64,000 nucleotides of DNA from Boswellia sacra (taxonomy: Eukaryota > Streptophyta > Magnoliopsida > Sapindales > Burseraceae): assembly GCA_013180625.2 (NCBI GenBank), contig SNVD02014757.1:310001-374000 (forward strand), given 5' to 3'. The notes below the pieces were generated by a model, which saw only the letters and a program-made list of their open reading frames with translations, did no database searches and was not told the DNA's origin. Both the position numbers and the translations under genes were made by a program. Position 1 is the stretch's first letter; the number at the start of each line of letters is the position of its first letter. This document shows, in pieces, positions 1 to 12,891 of this stretch.

Positions 1-2309
1 ACGCAGACATTACGTAATCTTGGACTATGGTTTCACGAGTAAACAAATAGGTGTCAGGGAAGGTTTCATAATTCGTGGACTATGTGTGATTTATGCAAAC
101 AATGTGCGATCAATTGAATAAGTTTTGGCAATAAATCTGTGATAACTAATCATCATGGGCTCATTGTCAAAGAGTTGGGCTCTTAGTCATGCATTGTTAA
201 TGCATAGTGAAGGCTTGTGCGATAAACATGTGATTAACCAGTCTTTTCTCGACAATGAATCTATGATAACTGATCTCAAACTTCATGTATTCATGGTCAA
301 TGAATTAGTCTTTTAGGTACACAATGTTCTCCAAAGAATGTGGACGATCTGTGAATGATGCTTTCTTGGTTTCAAAAGGCTCACATCCATGTTAAGCAAA
401 AGTACTAGTGGTCCTAAAGGGAATCAAGCTAAGTTATCCATATGGGTTGAATCAACAATGTTCCATGGTTTAGGCTCCCTTTGAGCAAGAGATGCCTCAT
501 TGATCCGGTCTCTTTTTATATCGTCGAAGCCATAAGCGTTTAAAGGTGGTGACACCGACATGAGTCATCCAAGACTTAAGTAAAACACGTGAACTTCCTA
601 TACCAATGCCACACGGCTGATAACAGGCACGTTGTATACAATTTGTGTAACAATATAGTGATACAAAAAGACAGCGAGTAATAAAAGAAAACCATAAAAC
701 TTGATACTCCCAATTAGAATCAACTTCTCTCGTCCTTGGTGGAGTCGCCAATGTGAGCGGGGCTTCCATCTCGCTCCAAGTAATTACGACCATGACACTA
801 TTCTCCAAGGCCTTTTGGCGATTGGGGGTACCATAGAATAAGTCATGAAGACAACTCCTAGAAGTAATAGGAATTGCCACCCGAGTAACTAACCGTGAAA
901 AATAGTTGGATGACGATAACCGGTCTCTTACTTCGGGATCCAACTACCTATTATCCCTTTAGAGTCAGGTTCGAAAATTTAGGTACGTATTTTTGGTATG
1001 TCCGGACAAAGTTTGGCCTCTACTAGGGTCTGTCGAGTTTAAGGTTGTAATCTATCAAATACTATCTATCTTGATCCTAAATTCATTTTATGCATGCAAC
1101 TAATTTTATTTGAATTATTACATATGACATGAGGCGGTTCATACGCTTTCACAAAGATAAAGATATAGGAACATTCAAACATGGAAGAATAGGATAGGGT
1201 TTGCAACAATTCAACATGAATAAGTATAATAACAAATAAAATTTAGTAAAATGCAAGAAATTAACACTTCTATTTCCATAGAGCTCATCGGGTCTACCAT
1301 TTGAAAGTAGATTAGTAACCAAGTATCTCGACTCTATCCACTGTTTAATTACTCTTATGCTCATAACATCGGCCTTCGCAAAGTCGAGTTTCTCACCATC
1401 AATGGTGAGCCTACCTGTTTCAACCATCATCACGTAATCTCAAACAAGAATGGAAATAAAGCAAACATAATGGTTGGGATAATGATAAAGTAAGTAGGAG
1501 AGATGTTGTTATGAAATGGCGAGCACGCGTTACCTGTGAGTCCGGTAACACAACTTGTCACACAATCCATTTGATTATGACATCCGTTTATTGATTAAAC
1601 AGAGTTTAATAAATTTTGACTGATCAAGATGGATGACTATTCATGGATTGAATAGTATCCGTAAAAGTAATTTGGACAGTCATTCATGACTTCAACGACA
1701 TCCCTTAGATAGAAATGGAAATGGAAATAGAGTAAAAGATGATAAAAAAGATACAATAAAAGTAAAGTGCGATAATGTAAAGTGCAATAATTTAATTTGC
1801 GAGAATGAAAAAACAATTAAAGAAAAATGCAATCAAGTAAATTATAGTAAAAATAAAAGACAATAAAGTAAGTGAGCGCAAAAAAAAAGTAAAAATGTTA
1901 TAAAGTAAGTAACAGAAAAATAAACGGTAATAAAAATAAAGGTGTAGTAAAAATAAATACACATTAATAAGAGCGATAAAGACGAAGGCAACAAAAGAAA
2001 CAATGAATATCAAAATTGAGCATGTTTAGAGTTGTGGTTTCTCATCGACCATCATCGATCCACTACCACTCACTTGTATTCACTTAATCTTCATTCTAAC
2101 GTAAATAGTAAAAAAAAAAGGAATAAACATAATGAGCATGAGAGGGGAAATGTGGTGATTTGCCCTCAGGCTTTATCGAATATTGAATGTTTATATTTAG
2201 TTGTTTGAAAACTGATTGGAAACGAGGGTGGTTGCGTGAAGTTTGGAGGTAGAAAGTACTTGAAAATGTTTGGAATAAGAGTTGTTTGTGTGAAAATTTG
2301 AAAGGGAAG
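1..2309. repeat. Decayed LTR-retrotransposon-like non-coding DNA
   Basis: No convincing gene. Near 740-760 the phrase tggtggagtcgccaat resembles a stretch common in large plant gypsy elements. The 148-aa open frame at 497-943 (minus) has no family motif I recognise. Positions about 100-300 contain two diverged copies of a roughly 120-bp unit (tgcgat...gtgataactaatc / tgcgat...atgataactgatc). 1,700-2,000 is a low-complexity A/T stretch with short open frames that are not gene-like. The retrotransposon origin is inference. Confidence 0.4.
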
Positions 2310-4260
2310 TGACACATCCGAAAAAGGATTGCCTCCCAAGTATAGGAGTGTCGAAGTAATAAAACCCGGTGAGACCGGGATCGATCCACGAGGAAGGGAA
2401 TTTAAGCGTTACAAATTATAAGCTAAACAAATGTGATATGGATGATTCAAAGAGGTGACATGATAATATCAACAAGTATGTAAGATGGTAGGTGGTATTA
2501 CCGACCATTCAAATATAAAACAAAAAGCAAGAGGAGGTAAAACCATCTATGAAAATAGGTGGTATAACCAACCATAGTAAATTAAAGAACAATTTCATAA
2601 GGTGGTAGAACCTACCATAGTAAATAAAATAAAAAGTTCATAAACAATAGAATAATTAAAATACAAGAGGAATTAACACAATAACAATGAAGGCTAAGGT
2701 TAGGGGATCCGCCCTTGATATTTCAAATAAGGATAATTAACCCATTTTATTTATATGAATTATATTTGTTTCGTTACCAATATTTATACCACTTCTTGTA
2801 AATGGGTTCAAGCATCCAATGTGCCAATCACCATATGTCTACAAAAAATCAAGGTTCCTAACTAGATTCGTGTCGGTAAGGAAGAACCATACATCATCTA
2901 GAAAGGATCCAAGCATTTGATGTGCCAAGGATTGTCGACAATGGATCAAGACCTCCACTTTACGAGTGGTGTCAAGATTGATTAAGAAATTAAATATAAA
3001 TCATATTGAATAAACATTATAAGATTAAGATTATTAAGCACATATTAAGGGTTAGAGAATCCTTATTATCATATCAAGGGTTTCACCCTTTCACCTTAGC
3101 AAAAGAGAAATTAGAAGAACATTATAATAGAAAGAAAATAAAATGTAAGAAAAAGGAAATTCATTAATAACATAAACACACAAAACACAATACAAGATCC
3201 TAGCCAAAGCCAAAATGTTTTAGCCAAGGCCAAGATGCCCTAATGGGTCACAAGGCACCTCTATTTATAGATACATCCAGGGGCAAACTTGTCAAATTAC
3301 AAGGGCATAATTGTCAAATATTAGTTGTAAATATCTTTGACAATTGGGATCATTAGGCACCGACTTTGCCCATCAATTTTGACATTGAAATGTTGAGAAT
3401 TTTAATCACATGTCTTCATGAAAGTTGTAGATATTTCTTTCAGATTTCTAGAACATATCGATTTGCACAATTTGGATACGTATTTTGAGAGATACGGTCC
3501 AAATACTGAGGCCTGGTCAGACTGGGCCGAGACTGTAGATGGTTTCATTTCAAGCCCAATTTTGGTCCACTAAGAGCCCGAATTTGATGATTCTTGTGAA
3601 ATGCAATCTTGTAGACAATTAAATCAGCTTTCCAAAACATTAAGAATTGCACCATTCTGATCTATAAATAGAGAGTTATGCCCATTTTACCGAACCTGTA
3701 ACAAAACCAAAATTAAGAGGAATTAATTCCAAAGATGCAAATGCTACAAATATGCTTAAGTTGAGGAATTTAATGACACTATTAATGCAATATGATGAAT
3801 TAAACTCTTATTAAACATGCATATTTAAGTGTTCATTAGGAAGGTGTTGAAGATATTGAAAAGAAGGGCTAAAAGGGAGTTTTTGCAGGGCTGGCATAGA
3901 AATCAAGGTGAATAGTTACCTCTAAAATTGAGAAATTGCCTAAATTTATAGAGTTTTGGAAGGGTGCCGAGCGTAACTCACACAAGCGCGTGTGTGAGAC
4001 ACGCACAGGCAAATGTGTGGGTGCATTTTCCAGGCGCCATAGGCGTATTGATATAGCTTCAAGCGTTGGTCTCTCTCTTTCACACCCACGCTATCCTCCT
4101 TTTTTTCAATCTTTCAAGCGCATCTTAGGCTTCTTTGTGGGCTTTTGGGCTTTTTAGAAATTCCTTGCTGTTTGCTAAGGATCTTTGTGCCTAACTTGGC
4201 TCTTTTGGGGTTTTTGGTTGGTATCAGGTTTTTCCAGTCTATTTTTAAAGTCAACGATCC
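2310..4260 (-). repeat. Probable LTR-type retrotransposon fragment
   Basis: Starts at TGACACATCC next to a stretch (2,325-2,395) with the wording 'cccaagtataggagtgtcg' and 'gagaccgggatcgatccacg', which resembles the end segment of many plant LTRs read on the minus strand. The rest is AT-rich and non-coding. The outer end near 4,260 is a guess; I found no target-site duplication. The 73-aa open frame at 3,936-4,157 is not supported. Confidence 0.4.
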
Positions 4261-4493
4261 ACATCAATTGGTATCTGTCCGGTCTTCGTCATTGGCCAAA
4301 CCTCTTTACCATTGACTCCAAACCATAAACATGAAATTAATGCTTACACTGCAATAGCTATACATTCTGACACAAAATGAGAACAAAATCATCTGAATAT
4401 TTTACTGAACCCAAAACACAAAACATGAAATTTTGAATAGTTTGATAAAACATAAAGCAACAACATGGCCACTTTGAGAACTCATTTCATTCT

Positions 4494-6150
4494 TTGGAAT
4501 CTTTGGTGTTAATTAGAGAGAAACAAGTGCTGCGAAGGGTTGTGATACCAAACATAAAAGAAGAGAATGAAGAGGAAGTGGAAGTGGAGGAAGAGGATGA
4601 TGGTGTTCGAACAGAAGAAAAACTAAGTATAGTTGGTGAGATTGATATTGAGAGAGATAAAAGTGTTTATGTTGGTGTGGAAGAGGATGATGATAACCAA
4701 ACAAGAAATGAAGATGATGGTTTAAAGGATCTTTGGCAGGAGATGAATATGGCATTAGAATGGTCCAAGGTACTCTTTTCCATTGACTTTATTTATCATT
4801 TTTTTTTTACAATCATTCATTTTCTATATTCAAGCTTCTGACAAAATTGAATCTCCAAATTCTTTGAATAGTGATTGCATCCCAGAATTGCATTAGTAAT
4901 TCATTTTATGATTTTTTTTCATCAGGTTGTTGCAAAACATGTTGAAAGTTTGGAAAAGGTGGGCATGCATGTTAAGAGCCATTAAGAATTAATCCTTTTT
5001 AGAACTAATAGAGTTTGAAAATGTAAGTTAAATATGTGCTAGGTTGAAACATAGATTAGAGTATTGCTAATTATATCTCAATATTTCTAATTGCGAACAA
5101 TTTATGGCCTGCTAATTATGCTTGACGATAAACAAAATTAATGTCAGTGGCTAATAGTTCAAAGGTATATTTAATTTATGTTTGTTTCTAAAATTATTTT
5201 TGTTCCTATAATATGAAGGTTACATATACACAAACGTGCATATCATCTGTCTCTTTTTTACTTTTGAAATAATTATGATATTATGATATTCTGCTACTTT
5301 TTATAGAATGCTATTGAAGGTAATTCATTAGATGAACACATGGAAGAAGATAAAGAGGACTATTATCATTCATATGACTTGAAGGATGGTCTTAGGATGC
5401 TTGTCGCATTTGTGGATTGATTGGAAGACCCATTGAGACTATAATTGAGGTGCAGTTTAATAAGGTAAGATCTTTTTTTTTTATTTCGTAATGTGTAGCT
5501 TCATGCTAGAAGGAGACATATACATATTTTGTGATTTTGGCTATAAATGCCTGATATTAAATCGAATTCAGGAGTTTTCCAAATGGAATTGTTAGTTAGA
5601 AAAGATAATGGTTATGGAAAACTTGTATGCTTATGGAACTAAGAGCTCTTTATTGGCATCTGTTATTAAAGTATAATCCATTCAAACTGGTTCAACTTTC
5701 CCTTTCTTAAAAGTTAAGAAGGGGACAAAGAATAAGAAGATAAAAATTGGGAGTTGTTTATGCTAATTAGTTACATACTAGCTCCATGTCAACTTATTGG
5801 TTATGGATCTGGACAGGACATGTTCAGCTTCTGGATTGGAATGGGGTTATAATAAAGGTGTTTATTACTATAAGTACATGAAATTAACTGGATAAAATAT
5901 TATTTAAGAATGGAAAAGTTCTAAAGCAATAGGTTGCGATTTATGTTGTCCTAACATGTCATTGAAGTTAGTCCAGCTTAAGTTTTAAATTTGATGCCTT
6001 ATTATCTAATTATGCTTGCTGGAAATCTTATTGCTTTTGATTTTGAATTTTCTTTTGTCAGATTTAGGCCAAAAGGAGCAATAGGACTTACATGTATTAG
6101 CCATGGAATGCCAAAGGCAGAGAACAATCTGGATGGAATTAAGCTGTCTG
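4494..6150 (+). pseudogene. DRD1/CLASSY-type SNF2 chromatin remodeler, broken 5' fragment
   Basis: Four exon-like pieces in order resemble the N-terminal region of DRD1/CLSY proteins, the plant-specific SNF2 ATPases of RNA-directed DNA methylation. Piece 1 (to 4,769) is acidic and ends DLWQEMNMALEWSK before a GT. Piece 2 (4,926-4,958, AG and GT at its edges) reads VVAKHVESLEK. Piece 3 (5,307-5,464) carries the cysteine motif CRICGLIGRPIETIIEVQFN before GTAAG. Piece 4 (about 6,062-6,150) reads AKRSNRTYM, then a stop, and later GIKLSEDE in another frame. Piece 3 has a one-base frame break just before the cysteine motif. No helicase motifs follow, so this is a truncated, non-functional copy. Family assignment rests on remembered motif similarity; DRD1 versus CLSY is not settled. 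Confidence 0.65.
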
Positions 6151-7330
6151 AAGATGAATCCTAGCAGTACTACTGAAGCATTGGGCTCACTAACATTTTG
6201 ACTTTATGTTAGATGCTTCCAAAATGGCAATTTTGAATGGTTGATGAATAGCTCTTTCCCATTTGAGTGGAAAAGAATTGTACAACATTTCTTCACAACT
6301 AGAAGCTTGATGTTGATGATTACATGTTGCTCAGTTAACAGCTTGGTTCATGCATTTTTCACTAATGTTGTAAGAATCGACAGTGTCTATGCCCAGGCAG
6401 AGTGGAGGTAGATGGACTCCAGAGAAATATTAGAAAATGAATGTAAATTGTTAAGTTTTAGAATTTTTAGTAACGAAGTAGGGATTTGTTTTCTTTCTCA
6501 TTTTATCTCTTTAAGATCTTTTAACCAAAATCACTATTTCAATGTAGAATTGTGTGCCTTTCTCTATCAAAGAATGCCTGTAAATAACTTGTTTTTAGGT
6601 TTTTGTGAAGTTAGAAAGTAGTACTCATTAGTCAATTCGAGTTTTATTTAAGGTAATTCGTGTCCAATTTTCTGTATGGGAAGTGGACTTGTATAAACTG
6701 TATGCAATCTAGTAGGCAAACCCAATAATGTTTAAATATAAACATGTAATGCATATTAAAAAAAAATTAAAAAAACCTTGTTCATATGTAACGAAGAATG
6801 CAAATTGAATTTCATGAACTGTGAAATTAGACTATAAGATTCATGACGTAATAGTCAAGTTGATTTCTATTCGATTCACTGGATTAGAAATTGCTGGATT
6901 GTTCAATTTGCTTAGACTATATAGTAAGTATATCTATACTATTATTGTAAAACTACCAGTCCTCCATCTGGTTATTTGAACGCGTTACATTTGTTTTCTC
7001 ATTTTCTTCCTCGTCCATTACAGTGACACATTGGTTTCAATTTCCTTCTCATCATCCGCCATGTGGCATATCCCCCTATTGATACAGTAATACTAAAACC
7101 GAAACACTATAATGCATTATAAAAGTAGTTAACTTTAAACTTATTGGCAAAACGGATGCTGTTCTTAACTTCTCTCAAACTTCTGCAAGTTCATTCACGC
7201 CTCGCCCTTGCTATTGCTTCTATTGCATTCATGCCTTCTTATTTTGTTGCTGAATTTTTATTATCCTTCTTACATGACCTTAGCTTATCGCACAACAAAT
7301 TGAAATATAGCATAAACTAGTTAATGATGC
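6151..7330. other. Intergenic, no gene seen
   Basis: AT-rich sequence. The 69-aa open frame at 6,412-6,621 has no recognisable motif and probably lies in degraded flank of the SNF2 fragment. Confidence 0.5.
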
Positions 7331-8845
7331 ATTACAAATATAATATAATATACACAAAAATAGGAATGACAAAAATATTCGAGTGGCGACCCGAAATAAA
7401 CCACAAATTCAATTAATTTGAATTATATTGCCAAAAATAAACCACAAATAAGGGCAAGTGCAGACGAAGTGTTTTGATCCAAGTTAGGTTGGAATCAAGG
7501 TGCCCAGACACTAGACCTGGCAACGGGTCGTGTTAGAGCGGTTTCGTATCGTTTCGTATTCGTGTCGTGTTAAATTATGTTAATCCAAATCCGACCCATT
7601 AACTTATTGGGTCTAAATCTATAAACACAAACCCGACTGTTAATTTCACGTGTTACCCGAATCCAACCTATTTAACCCGTTTTTTAATTTTCAAGTTAGA
7701 CAATAATATATATAACATAATTTGTATAAATTCTAAACAAATAATACAACCAATAGTTTATAAATTTAAAATTTAACAAATTTTATGAAATCTATCGAAA
7801 TATCCAAATTTAATATAATACGAAAATATAAACAAAATTTTGCATCCCACATCATTTAAATATCCATCTAAATTGTATTTAAGATAAATAATTGATAATG
7901 TCCAATTATTGAATGATTTCTGAAAATTAAATAGAACATTTTATAAGTTTCTCATTTATATTTCTTATTAAAATATCATACTCATACACGCATAAGAAAA
8001 AGATGATGTAATTATATTATAATAATTTTAATTAGGTTAAATATAGTAATAAATTAATATTTATTATATTTTTTTATATTTTTTTATGTATCATAAATAA
8101 ATTTACTATATTATTCTTAATATTAACAGGTTAAACGGGTGAAACGAATTTTTATAGTATAAACCCAAACACGATCCGATATCAAAAGGGTTTTATATTG
8201 TTAACCCATTAACAACTCAATCCGATAATATTAGATCCAAAACACGTTTTTATCGAATGGGTTCATGTCATGTTAACGGGTCATATAGAATTTACCAGGC
8301 CTACCAGACACCATCAGACTAAGCCTGACACTACAAATATAATAAAATATACAAAAAAAAGGAATAACAAAAATATACGGGGGGAGGCCCGCAATGAACC
8401 ATAAATTTAATTAATTTGAATTATATTACCTTTAGTAAACCACAAGTTCAATTAATTTAAATTACATTACATTTGCAATTAAATTGAGTCCAAATCCGAT
8501 TTACATCCACCCTAAACCCAATATAATATTATAATTTATGCACAATAATTATAACAATTACAAGCCCATCGCCACGGCCCAAATCCAATTCAATTATAAA
8601 AAATAAAGGCAAGTACAGACGAAGTGGTTTGATCCAAGTTTTAGGTTGGAATCAAGGCACCCGAGCACTACCAATCCAAGCCTGACACTCAAATATAAAT
8701 GTGAAATTAAATATAACTAACGTGCTGAGTTTTACGTGAAGAAATTTTTTTTATTTTTGCAAAATTAGGTAAATACCCAGCGAATTCAATTCTCCGACCC
8801 CGGATAAACTTCCCCATCCCGACCCTAGGGCTTTGCCGTCCTATT
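7331..8845. repeat. Diverged tandem repeat family, hAT-like, two units
   Basis: Two related units lie head to tail. Both contain 'tacaaatataat', 'ggaat(g/a)acaaaaatat', 'gcagacgaagtg' and 'ttggaatcaagg'. The first (7,331-7,511, continuing at 8,312) is split by the hAT insertion at 7,512-8,303; the second spans about 8,332-8,694. The same words recur at 45,430-45,900. The outer ends (TAGGAATGACAAAAA at 7,354 and, reversed, TAGGACGGCAAAGCC at 8,845) look like weak inverted repeats, but flanking duplications do not match. Confidence 0.5.
7512..8303. mobile_element. Non-autonomous hAT transposon, 792 bp
   Basis: Begins TAGACCTGGCAACGGGTC and ends, read in reverse complement, TAGGCCTGGTAAATTC, a typical short hAT inverted repeat. 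It is flanked on both sides by the identical 8-bp target-site duplication CCAGACAC (7,504-7,511 and 8,304-8,311). The interior is AT-rich with no open frame. Subterminal words 'acgggtc' and 'ggttaaacggg' resemble repeated transposase-binding sites. It needs a transposase in trans. Confidence 0.88.
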
Positions 8846-9018
8846 GTGACAATTGACTTATTGACTTTCGCTCGCCTAAATTAAATTGGTTTAAAATTAT
8901 TTACCGATAGCGACTTCGGGCGTTAAGAGAAAAAAAAATTATCAACAAAATAGAGATAGTGCAATTGTCTTCATCATTCAATATTTTTTATCAATATTGT
9001 GTGTGTGTATAAGGAATG

Positions 9019-9115
9019 GATCTTTTGACATAAAACTAGATACAAATTTATATCTTCATAGTTTATGAAATCAATGGTTATAAATTTACGCTAATAAATT
9101 GTGTCAAAAAATCAC
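9019..9115. mobile_element. MITE fragment, same family as 54,244-54,446
   Basis: Starts GATCTTTTGACATAAAACTA and ends near ttgtgtcaaaaaatca. The same opening, middle and end occur at 54,244-54,446 in intron 6 of the CCCH gene. This copy is internally deleted. A short (GT)n run directly precedes it, as in the other copy. Confidence 0.55.
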
Positions 9116-10326
9116 CTCCCATACATAATTCTTTTTTCTTTCTTTATTTCTTTCTTTCTTTTCAGAAATGATTTACCATTCATTTTGGCTTTGAACTTTG
9201 ATATTTTACTAGGAACAAGGTAATTTATGATGAAAACTTTAAAGAGATATATAAACAAATTTTAGGTGCCTTCTTTTTACAATACTTTCATAGTTTATGG
9301 CCAATAAATATAGAGTATGATTAATTATTATTGTTCGTTCTCTATAAACAACATTTTTTTTTATTGGATCATCTTAGTTACATATTGAAAAGGAATTTCA
9401 CTCTTGCTGGGCAGACATTGTCAAATGGTTAATCTCTCTTCCATATTGAGAAATAAAAGAGTTTTTAAGGCAGCAAATCTGTTCTTGCTTCACTATTAAC
9501 GCTAAATTGCACATCATTTGTTCCATTCATCACCTTTTGTTACGCTCCGTCTAATTTGCTTGCTAGAGTGGCTCAAAATATGCGTAAGGCTTATGCCACA
9601 CGAGAGTGCTGTGGAAACTCTAACCTCGTGACACTTTGCTGTAAGGCTGCAACACCATTATAACCGAGAAGACATTGCAAGCTTGCACAATTCCATTCAA
9701 ATAACTTGCTGACTCTAGAAGGGTAGTGCAACCGCTAATCTTATTTCCGCTCTGATCTCTCTTGTAACCAAACTGTGATGCTGTCCATGTGGGTCGAGAA
9801 ATAAGCTGATATAAATATTGCCGAATAAGCTTGAGTCAATCACACATCATGTGACAGTCCCAAAAATTCCCTGTTTATTCACCAGCTAGCATAACAGAAA
9901 AGTGCCCTGTTGAGACTGCCCTCAGAAGTGAAATCTCAAAGCAATTTTCCATATAAACCAGGGGGCATATGATAAAATTATACCCCAATTGAAAAACCAA
10001 ACCCATAACTGCAGAGAAAAATCACATGATTTGGCTTCATATCTACATCTAAAAAAATGGTCAAGAAGTATAAATTTGGAATTTGATGCCTTGCAAGTAT
10101 AAATAGGATAAAAGAAAACAAAGAAACAGAATGAGGACAATAGCTCTAGCAATGGCAGATCATCATGGAGCTGCATTTAAACCTGCTTCTAAAAAAAAAA
10201 ATGTTTTGAGTTATGCTCTGAACCCAAACTACAGAATATCTAAACCAAAAAGGTTTAACCACAAATCACAATGTGTCCATTCTACAAATGCAGCACCTTA
10301 GACTATGCTTACAACTCACTTCTTAG
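9116..10326. other. Intergenic, including the 3' flank of the minus-strand mTERF gene
   Basis: A (TTTC)n stretch near 9,130-9,165, then unremarkable sequence. The open frame at 9,922-10,176 has no recognisable domain. The 3' untranslated region of the mTERF gene ending at 10,327 should lie at the right edge. Confidence 0.5.
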
Positions 10327-11487
10327 TTATCTCGAACACTTTGATTTATCTTCGTACAACTTCAGTAGCTCAGTGGCTTCTTCTTTATAACAGTACACAA
10401 ACTTCTCCAGGAACAACTTTTCTGGCATCTCAAACAACAATCGCAAGGAACTATTTTCCTTTACCAAAGCTTTTGACAATAGAACTTGATAAACTGAGCC
10501 CCTTGGAACAATTCTCTTTTCTAAGCTCAATGTAACAAGTGCTGGGCGCTTGAAAAGAAATGAAGGTCCCCAACCCATTTCATTCACAAAATAATCCATT
10601 AGTGCTGAAATCTTTTCTTCAGAAGCCATCATACACCACGGGTTCCTCCTAAATGCTTCAAGAACCTCTTCCTCGGACCAACCCCATTTCTTATAAGCCT
10701 CCACCTTTCTTTCCCATGTTGATTTGGTCATTGCCCTAAAGGCAAAGACTGCCAAACCAAACTTCATCTTCGAAGGATCAAACCCCATTTTCTTCACATC
10801 CTCCACAATCTCCTTAAACAAATCTGGACTTATACTAAATGTTCTCGGCTGGTAATGGAGTAATGTAACAATATTCGAATGCGGCACTCCATAGTCTCGC
10901 ATAATTCTAACATTGTCTGACACATAAGTCCCAAGATTACATGAGAGCATACGAGGGTAGCGTGTAATAGCTGCTATGGCATTCTCATTAGAATTGAGCA
11001 AATCTACAAAGAAGTTAAAAGAAGGAATTGTTTGTTTCTCTAAGCTTCTCGCGAGAATAGATGGCTGTGAATATACCAACTTGACAAGATCAGGGCTAGT
11101 GAAGCCTTTGGAGTAAAAGAAGTTCAATTTGGGCAAAAGCGTTTTCTCAAGATTGCATGCAAGCAACGTTGGAAGTCTCCTGACGAGGACTGAAATCTGG
11201 GACTTTGAGAAACCGAGATTCTCGAACAAGCTGAGGACCAAGTCAGCTTTTTCTGGGGTTTCAAAATGAACATGTTTAGAAGCTGATAAAGCAGATTCTA
11301 GAGATAACCCACATGAGTTGACGAGGTATGAAACAGTAAACGAGTGTTGTTTTGCACTGGCTGAGGCTGAGATGTATTTGACAGATAACAGCAACGTTGA
11401 AGGGAAATTCTGAAAATAGTTTAGTTTTTGTGCCGCTGAGGCTGTAATGGTTTTGCGGAGAAGATAAATCATGGGAATTGAGATCAA
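10327..11487 (-). CDS. mTERF domain protein, organelle-targeted (386 aa)
   Basis: Intronless open frame of 386 codons. The mTERF family consists of helical-repeat nucleic-acid-binding proteins that act in mitochondrial or chloroplast transcription, splicing and RNA handling in plants. The first ~45 residues are rich in Ser, Ala, Leu and Lys with few acids, fitting a transit peptide. The mature part begins at HSFTVSYLVNSCGLSLESA, the usual opening of this land-plant subfamily. Then come repeated LxxxP-type helices (PTLLACNLEKTLLPKLNFF, QPSILARSLEKQTIPSF) and the C-terminal signature KRPALVTLSLEKRIVPRG. Length is normal. It is diverged from the two plus-strand paralogs at 12.9 and 18.7 kb. Upstream, another ATG at 11,557 opens a 20-codon stretch followed by GTAAGT, so a 5' UTR intron or uORF is possible. 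Mitochondrion versus chloroplast cannot be decided by eye. Confidence 0.92.
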   Translation of the reverse strand: MISIPMIYLLRKTITASAAQKLNYFQNFPSTLLLSVKYISASASAKQHSFTVSYLVNSCGLSLESALSASKHVHFETPEKADLVLSLFENLGFSKSQISVLVRRLPTLLACNLEKTLLPKLNFFYSKGFTSPDLVKLVYSQPSILARSLEKQTIPSFNFFVDLLNSNENAIAAITRYPRMLSCNLGTYVSDNVRIMRDYGVPHSNIVTLLHYQPRTFSISPDLFKEIVEDVKKMGFDPSKMKFGLAVFAFRAMTKSTWERKVEAYKKWGWSEEEVLEAFRRNPWCMMASEEKISALMDYFVNEMGWGPSFLFKRPALVTLSLEKRIVPRGSVYQVLLSKALVKENSSLRLLFEMPEKLFLEKFVYCYKEEATELLKLYEDKSKCSR

Positions 11488-11557
11488 AGAAACTTACAGT
11501 TCTGCCCAGATAATCTCTTCGGAGAATGATGGACGATGAACTCGAAACTCGAAACAA

Positions 11558-11864
11558 CCTGGTAAAACACTTGCTTGAGTACCCTGTGAACCCAGAGGAC
11601 AGAGGCGGCGATCATTCCTACCTCCAGTTAAGCGCACCGTTTCTGCAGCATATATAGCCAGCGTTCGCCTAACTTTTTTCTCTTTTTTGAGGAAAATAAA
11701 AACCCACGCAGGAGTAAAATCAGTATGCCGACGAGATTTCTTTTGCGTCTAAAGACGGAATGAAATTATAGATGATAATTTTTGGGTTAAACTATATTTT
11801 AAAATATATTATTTCTGATCTATTAATAATCGAAGTCTACCTCTACCCTAACTTTTCACATTTC

Positions 11865-11922
<58 letters not shown>

Positions 11923-12704
11923 TATCATTAATTGAATTTTACATTTTCTAATTTTAAATCACATGACTTTTTTTAAATAAGTCTTTTCTTATCTACATGA
12001 TAAAATATATAATTTTTCTTGTTTAATAAATTTTTTATAATATAAACTCACACGTCATATCGTAGAATTTAAATTTTATGAAGATTATAAGTTTAACACT
12101 ACTATTTTTCAAGTGATTGATAAAATCTTGTTAATATTTTTTTAAGTTAAATTAAAATTGGTAAGAGTGAAATCGTTAAGATGTTTGTTTGGGTTTCTCT
12201 ACTAATAAAAAGAAAGTTTCTTTAAGTGTCAAGATTCTTTTAAATTTTTTTATTCTTTTGTTAAATTTAATTAGAGTTTGTGAGCGATTAAAAAATTGTT
12301 TTTATAACTATGAAGAGAAACTTATATTTGAGATTTTTCTAATAAACTCTTTCTAAACTGTTTTTTAGTTATAAAATGTAAAGATATTCTTTACTTAATT
12401 TTAAAATTTTTTATCAAAAATCATATTTTTAATAATTTAATTATAATAAATATGTTTATATTTTTTTTTCGAACGATCAATAGTTTTTTAACGAAAACTC
12501 CATTTGTATCTGTAGAATATCTATTCCATGAGTTTTACTCGAAGAAGCGGAAACAAACGGAAGTCAAATAAACTAGAATCCCCCAAAGTCCAAAACTTGG
12601 TAATTCGACAAAAATAAAAATATAATTAGGGGTTTGTGAAAGTTAGATAGAAATAGAAATCCCCGAAAGAATTGCCCAATCCGGTGCGTTTAGGCGTACA
12701 CCAG
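11558..12704. other. Divergent intergenic region between two mTERF genes
   Basis: Lies between a minus-strand and a plus-strand mTERF gene, so it should contain both promoters. Very AT-rich, with a long TA run (11,867-11,925). From about 12,555 the sequence matches the 5' flank of the second plus-strand mTERF gene (18,330 on), marking the upstream edge of the duplicated block. Confidence 0.6.
11867..11925. repeat. (TA)n microsatellite
   Basis: Almost uninterrupted TA dinucleotides with one G substitution. Confidence 0.95.
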
Positions 12705-12809
12705 ATGAAATTGTTATTGTTATCGAGCTCTCTCCTCCTCCGGGAACAGAGCGGTAGCGGAAGGGTCAGGGTCTTAGCGGATACACTCCGTTGCAGAGGA
12801 GACTTGTGA
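12705..12809 (+). promoter_or_regulatory. Upstream ORF in the leader of mTERF copy A (34 codons)
   Basis: Starts ATGAAATTG and ends GGAGACTTGTGA, 82 bases before the mTERF start codon. The duplicate gene has a counterpart at 18,496-18,588 with the same first three and last three codons (MKL...GDL, stop). Indels between the two are multiples of three. It could be a translated uORF that damps mTERF translation, or a chance open frame in a recent duplication. No transcript evidence is visible. Confidence 0.35.
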
Positions 12810-12891
12810 ACACAGCGTAACAAGTAGAGAAGGCTTTCATCTCTCACTTAATTGTAAGTTTGTCCTCTCGACATCTCTGATTTCATTTCCA

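Noticed and set aside
497..943. 148-codon open frame on the minus strand
   Set aside because: No recognisable motif and set in sequence resembling retrotransposon non-coding DNA.
12626..12847. Minus-strand open frame upstream of mTERF copy A, partly shared with 18,330-18,545
   Set aside because: The sharing is explained by block duplication. The protein text is not conserved in length or start and lies antisense to the leader.
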